A stretch of 40,378 nucleotides of DNA, taken from Collinsella aerofaciens (GTDB lineage Bacteria; Actinomycetota; Coriobacteriia; Coriobacteriales; Coriobacteriaceae). A model generated the notes under the pieces. It searched no databases, was not told the origin of the DNA, and was given only the letters and a program-made list of their open reading frames with translations. Positions 34,995 to 40,378 of this stretch are shown piece by piece (position 1 is the stretch's first letter; each line of letters starts with the position of its first letter). The position numbers and the translations under genes were made by a program. The DNA is taken from the NCBI RefSeq assembly GCF_015552075.1, contig NZ_JADNDZ010000066.1, forward strand, positions 1-40,378. Reading direction: 5' to 3'.

Positions 34995-35020
34995 ATCGCA
35001 TCTGGTGGCCTTGTAGAGCC

Positions 35021-35050
35021 AAATACCCTCGTTCCCGAGGGTATTTTTTT
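35021..35050 (+). terminator. Terminator after dciA
   Basis: An 11-bp stem AAATACCCTCG / CGAGGGTATTT with a TTCC loop runs into a T-tract. It ends the dnaA-dnaN-recF-dciA unit, so gyrB probably has its own promoter in 35051-35090, which I could not place with confidence. Confidence 0.92.
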
Positions 35051-35057
35051 ACGATAA

Positions 35058-37130
<2,073 letters not shown>

Positions 37131-37136
37131 CCTGTT

Positions 37137-37237
37137 CGGCTTTCCCAGCCACCGCACCTTCGCCCTCAATCGTCGGTCGCGTACCCAAGTACGCTTCCCT
37201 CCTCTTTCGGGCGAATCTGCGGCACCTGGAAAAGCCG
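37137..37237. repeat. Nested inverted repeat between gyrB and gyrA
   Basis: Arms 37137-37165 and 37209-37237 are imperfectly complementary over about 29 bases (ends CGGCTTT / AAAGCCG and TTCGCCC / GGGCGAA). In the centre lies a perfect small hairpin GCGTAC-CCAA-GTACGC (37179-37194). No T-run follows, so it does not look like a simple terminator. It fills most of the gyrB-gyrA gap. Confidence 0.8.
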
Positions 37238-37285
37238 TCTCCGTGGTAGGGAACTAATGGACCACGCAAACCATGAGGAGGTAAC

Positions 37286-40027
37286 GTGGCAGACGATATC
37301 AACAATAACGAGGGTATGGGCGAGGCCGGCGATGCCGGCATGCCCGACGATCTGAAGCGCCTGCTTGCCCGCGCTGAGCAGGGCGAGGACGGCGATCCTG
37401 ACGCCTATAACCCCGATGCCGATGATGACGAGGAAGAAGACGACGACGGCGAGCTCGAGGAGAGCTTTGGCGAAGTCGATCGTGGCGCCTCGGCCGGCGA
37501 GGATATAAACGGCGGCCAGCTCCAGATTTCGGAGTTTGGCCGCGAGATGAAGCAGTCATTTATCGAGTATTCGATGTCGGTCATCACGGCGCGCGCCCTG
37601 CCGGACGTGCGCGATGGCTTAAAGCCGGTGCACCGCCGCATCCTGTACGCGATGAACGAGAGCGGCATCTACCCCAACCGCCCGCACAAGAAGTCGGCCT
37701 GGACGGTCGGCGAAGTTATCGGTAAGTACCACCCGCATGGCGACTTCGCGGTCTATGAGGCCATGGTCCGCCTGGCGCAGTGGTTCTCCATGCGCACGCC
37801 GCTCATCGACGGTCACGGCAACTTCGGCAACATCGACGGCGACGGCGCGGCGGCCATGCGTTACACCGAGAGCCGCCTGGCAAAGCCCGCCATGGAACTG
37901 CTGCGCGACCTGCAGAAGGATACCGTCGACTGGCAGCCCAACTACGACGAATCGCTTGCCGAGCCCGTGGCGCTGCCTGCGCGCTTCCCCAACCTGCTGG
38001 TCAACGGCAGCCAGGGCATCGCCGTCGGCATGGCCACCAACATCGCCCCGCATAACCTCACCGAGGCGATCGAGGCCACCTGCTACCTGATCGACAACCC
38101 CGACGCCACCGTTGACGAGCTCATGCAGATCATGCCAGGTCCGGACTTCCCCACCGGCGCCATCATCATGGGCAGCGCCGGCATTAAGCAGAGCTACGAG
38201 ACCGGCCGCGGCTCCATTACCGTGCGTGCCAAGGCACATGTGGAGTCCACCAAGACCGGCCGCAGCCGCCTGGTCTTTACCGAGATTCCCTACATGGTCA
38301 ACAAGGGCACCCTGCAGGAGAAGATCGCCCAACTCGTCAACGACAAGCGCATTGAGGGCATCTCGGATATGCGCGATGAGTCCAACCAGAAGGGCATCCG
38401 TCTGGTCATCGAGCTCAAGAAGGGCGTCATTCCGCAGGTCGTGCTCAACAACCTGTATAAGTACACCTCGCTGCAGACGACCTTTGGCGCCAACAACCTG
38501 GCACTCGTCAACGGCGTTCCCAAATGCCTGAGCCTGCGCGAGATGCTGCAGCACTACATCGACCACCAGGTCGACGTCGTCACCCGCCGCACCCGCTTCG
38601 ACCTTAAGAAGGCCCAGGCCCGCGCGCATATCCTCGAGGGCTACCTGATGGCCCTTGACCATATCGACGAGGTCATCAGCATCATCCGCTCCTCGCAGAC
38701 CGACTCCGAGGCCAGCAGCCGACTGATCGAACGCTTTGGCTTTACGCCCGAGCAGACCACGGCCATCCTCGAGATGAAGCTGCGCCGCCTGACCGGCCTG
38801 GAGCGCGACAAGATCCAAGAAGAGTTGGACGGCCTGCGCCGCGCCATCGCCTACTACGAGGACCTGCTGGCGCACGAGGAGAAGATTCTGGGCGTCATCA
38901 AGGAAGAGATGCGCGAGATCTCCAAGAAGTTTGGCGACAAGCGCCGTACCGAAATCAGCCAAGTTGAGAAGGACCTGGATGTCGAGGACCTCATCGCCGA
39001 CGAGGATATGGTCGTGACCATCACCCACACCGGCTACGTTAAGCGTATCCCAGTGGCTGCCTACCGTGCCCAGAAGCGCGGTGGCAAGGGCGTGTCGGGC
39101 GTCAACCTCAAAGAGGACGACGTTATCGATGAGATGTTCATCGCGTCCACGCACGAGTACGTGCTGTTCTTCTCGAGCAAGGGCAAGGTCTATCGCCTGA
39201 AGGTGCACGAGCTGCCGGTGGGTACGCGCCAGGCGCGCGGTACCGCGATCGTCAACCTGCTGCCCTTCGAGGAAGGCGAGAAGATCGCGAGCGTCATCAG
39301 CTGCCGCGAGTTCCCGGCCGACGAGTACCTGATGTTTGCCACCAAGAGCGGCATGGTCAAAAAGACCGTGATGAGCGCATATGACCGCAGCCGTCGCGAC
39401 GGCCTGATCGCTATCAACCTGCGTGACGACGACGCGCTGCTGAACGTGCGCCGCGTGCGCGAGGGCGACAAGATTATCCTGGCCACCACCGCGGGCAAGG
39501 CGATCATGTTCTCCGAGGAGCAGGTGCGCGCCACCGGCCGCGATACCAGCGGCGTTCGCGGTATCGGTCTGAAGGACGGCGTGAGCGTTCTGGGCATGGA
39601 AGTCACTAACGGCAACGGCGATCTATTCGTCATCACCGAGCGCGGCTACGGCAAGCGCACGCCGGTCGCGGACTACCCGGAGCAGAATCGCGGCGGTCAG
39701 GGCGTCTACACCATTCAAATGACCGAGCGTAAGGGTAACCTCGCGGCCATGAAGACGGTGGGCCCGCAGCACGAGCTGTTCATCGTGACGGAGGGCGCGA
39801 CGGTCATTCGCGTCAAGACCGACGAGATCAGCCAGACCGGCCGCGCCACCCAGGGCGTCAAGATGATGACCGTCGACGACAACGACCGCATCTGCGCCGT
39901 GGCCCGCATGACGGCCGCCAAAGAGAGGCCCGAAGGCGAAGCCACAGAAAACGGCTCTGCTTCCGAAGAAACCCCTGTCGATCTAGGCGACGGCAACGAC
40001 ATGCCAGAAGATCTCCTAGACGAGTAA
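37286..40027 (+). CDS. gyrA: DNA gyrase subunit A
   Basis: Breakage-reunion subunit of gyrase. About 913 residues. Compared with E. coli GyrA it has an N-terminal extension of roughly 70 residues, very rich in Asp/Glu. The catalytic Tyr193 is in RYTESRLA. The C-terminal beta-pinwheel has the GyrA-box QKRGGKG, which is needed for DNA wrapping. In the quinolone region the chain reads [14 protein letters not shown]: Phe154 sits where E. coli has Ser83, while Glu at the Asp87 position is a normal variant in many Gram-positives. The codon is TTC (37745-37747). GTG start with GAGGAGG 4-5 bases upstream. The C-terminal tail is acidic. A terminator follows. Confidence 0.98.
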   Translation: MADDINNNEGMGEAGDAGMPDDLKRLLARAEQGEDGDPDAYNPDADDDEEEDDDGELEESFGEVDRGASAGEDINGGQLQISEFGREMKQSFIEYSMSVITARALPDVRDGLKPVHRRILYAMNESGIYPNRPHKKSAWTVGEVIGKYHPHGDFAVYEAMVRLAQWFSMRTPLIDGHGNFGNIDGDGAAAMRYTESRLAKPAMELLRDLQKDTVDWQPNYDESLAEPVALPARFPNLLVNGSQGIAVGMATNIAPHNLTEAIEATCYLIDNPDATVDELMQIMPGPDFPTGAIIMGSAGIKQSYETGRGSITVRAKAHVESTKTGRSRLVFTEIPYMVNKGTLQEKIAQLVNDKRIEGISDMRDESNQKGIRLVIELKKGVIPQVVLNNLYKYTSLQTTFGANNLALVNGVPKCLSLREMLQHYIDHQVDVVTRRTRFDLKKAQARAHILEGYLMALDHIDEVISIIRSSQTDSEASSRLIERFGFTPEQTTAILEMKLRRLTGLERDKIQEELDGLRRAIAYYEDLLAHEEKILGVIKEEMREISKKFGDKRRTEISQVEKDLDVEDLIADEDMVVTITHTGYVKRIPVAAYRAQKRGGKGVSGVNLKEDDVIDEMFIASTHEYVLFFSSKGKVYRLKVHELPVGTRQARGTAIVNLLPFEEGEKIASVISCREFPADEYLMFATKSGMVKKTVMSAYDRSRRDGLIAINLRDDDALLNVRRVREGDKIILATTAGKAIMFSEEQVRATGRDTSGVRGIGLKDGVSVLGMEVTNGNGDLFVITERGYGKRTPVADYPEQNRGGQGVYTIQMTERKGNLAAMKTVGPQHELFIVTEGATVIRVKTDEISQTGRATQGVKMMTVDDNDRICAVARMTAAKERPEGEATENGSASEETPVDLGDGNDMPEDLLDE

Positions 40028-40066
40028 GAGGCCCTAGCTGGTAGAAAAATCAGACCCCATATATCG

Positions 40067-40099
40067 GCGGTCGGCGCACTGCGCGCCGACCGCTTTTTT
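40067..40099 (+). terminator. gyrA terminator
   Basis: An 11-bp perfect stem GCGGTCGGCGC / GCGCCGACCGC with a short loop runs into TTTTTT. It lies about 40 bases after the gyrA stop. The T-run is also the left end of the large inverted repeat that follows. Confidence 0.92.
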
Positions 40100-40278
40100 G
40101 AAAACCTTGGGACTCGCGTTCGCCCCGGTCGCACGGCGGCATGTGAAGTCGATCGCGAGTTCCGCACGAGCCAGAGAGCACTTAATGTGCTCTCTGTGCG
40201 AGTCAGGACTGTCCGAGCAGGCGACTTCACATGCCGCCGTGCGACCGGGGCGAACACACTCCAAAGATTTTCAAAAAA
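40094..40278. repeat. Large nested inverted repeat between gyrA and tRNA-Ile
   Basis: A perfect 34-base inverted repeat (40118-40151 with 40222-40255) is extended outward by imperfect pairing to TTTTTTGAAAA (40094-40104) and its complement (40268-40278), giving arms of nearly 60 bases. The centre holds a second hairpin, AGAGAGCAC-TTAAT-GTGCTCTCT (40173-40195), flanked by CGCAC (40163-40167) and GTGCG (40196-40200). Open frames on both strands here are by-products of the symmetry. Confidence 0.9.
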
Positions 40279-40282
40279 GTTG

Positions 40283-40312
40283 TTGACGCGCGCGTAACGA
40301 CTCGTCTAATAT
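40283..40312 (+). promoter_or_regulatory. Promoter of tRNA-Ile
   Basis: -35 TTGACG (40283-40288) and -10 TAATAT (40307-40312) are 18 bp apart, 14 bases before the tRNA 5' end. The -35 begins 5 bases after the large inverted repeat. Confidence 0.75.
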
Positions 40313-40326
40313 ATCCCTTGCGCGAT

Positions 40327-40378
40327 GGACCTGTAGCTCAGTTGGTTAGAGCGTCCGGCTGATAACCGGGAGGTCACA
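40327..40378 (+). tRNA. tRNA-Ile (anticodon GAT), cut by the window end
   Basis: The 5' part of a tRNA: acceptor strand GGACCTG, TA, D-arm GCTC-AGTTGGTTA-GAGC, anticodon loop CTGATAA with anticodon GAT, then the start of the variable and T regions. The T-arm and 3' acceptor are outside the window. Such a tRNA often leads into tRNA-Ala or an rRNA operon, which cannot be seen here. Confidence 0.9.

Noticed and set aside
40034..40286. Two overlapping open frames on opposite strands after gyrA, with near-identical peptides
   Set aside because: They are created by the perfect inverted repeat; neither has a ribosome site and they would encode the same arm twice.

Overview
The window is a bacterial chromosomal origin region, most likely from an actinobacterium of the class Coriobacteriia and probably a Collinsella-like gut species. 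The grounds are moderately high GC, the gene order rpmH-rnpA-yidD-yidC-jag-rsmG-parA-parB facing dnaA-dnaN-recF-dciA-gyrB-gyrA, a GHKL-type ATPase gene inserted just upstream of dnaA, and tandem WYL regulators of the PafBC type. The genus is an inference; the class-level call is firmer.

Left part (1-8.5 kb), mostly minus strand: a tRNA-Lys gene, an M29 aminopeptidase, a small two-helix membrane protein coupled to purC, an OmpR-type response regulator with its histidine kinase, a TSCPD-domain protein coupled to a Tat-exported lipoprotein, and purB. From 8.5 to 9.3 kb there is no protein gene. That stretch holds tRNA-Gly(CCC) with its promoter and terminator, and a set of repeats and small hairpins, some resembling the tRNA-Gly 3' end.

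Middle part (9.3-23.4 kb): a large LPxTG surface adhesin with a thioester (TQxA) head and about six CnaB/SpaA-like stalk domains, broken by a one-base frameshift inside the TQxA motif; a membrane-anchored M28-like protein with altered metal-site residues and a very long acidic disordered insertion; two WYL-domain regulators; a DnaQ-DinG exonuclease-helicase overlapping ddl; and rlmN.

Origin part (23.4-40.4 kb): an AT-richer minus-strand block (YtxH-like protein, parB, parA, three perfect parS sites, rsmG), then the jag-yidC-yidD-rnpA-rpmH translation and membrane-insertion operon, driven by a near-consensus promoter. The coding strand flips at about 28.6-28.9 kb. On the plus side follow the GHKL ATPase/winged-helix gene, dnaA, dnaN, recF, dciA, gyrB and gyrA. 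Non-canonical DnaA-box-like motifs (TTTTCAACA) lie on both sides of the ATPase-dnaA pair, and an identical 17-bp element occurs in both places, suggesting a bipartite oriC. DnaA itself has a variant recognition helix. The gyrB-gyrA gap and the gyrA-tRNA-Ile gap each hold a long nested inverted repeat. GyrA carries Phe at the position of E. coli Ser83, a classic quinolone-resistance position. The window ends inside a tRNA-Ile(GAT) gene with its own promoter.
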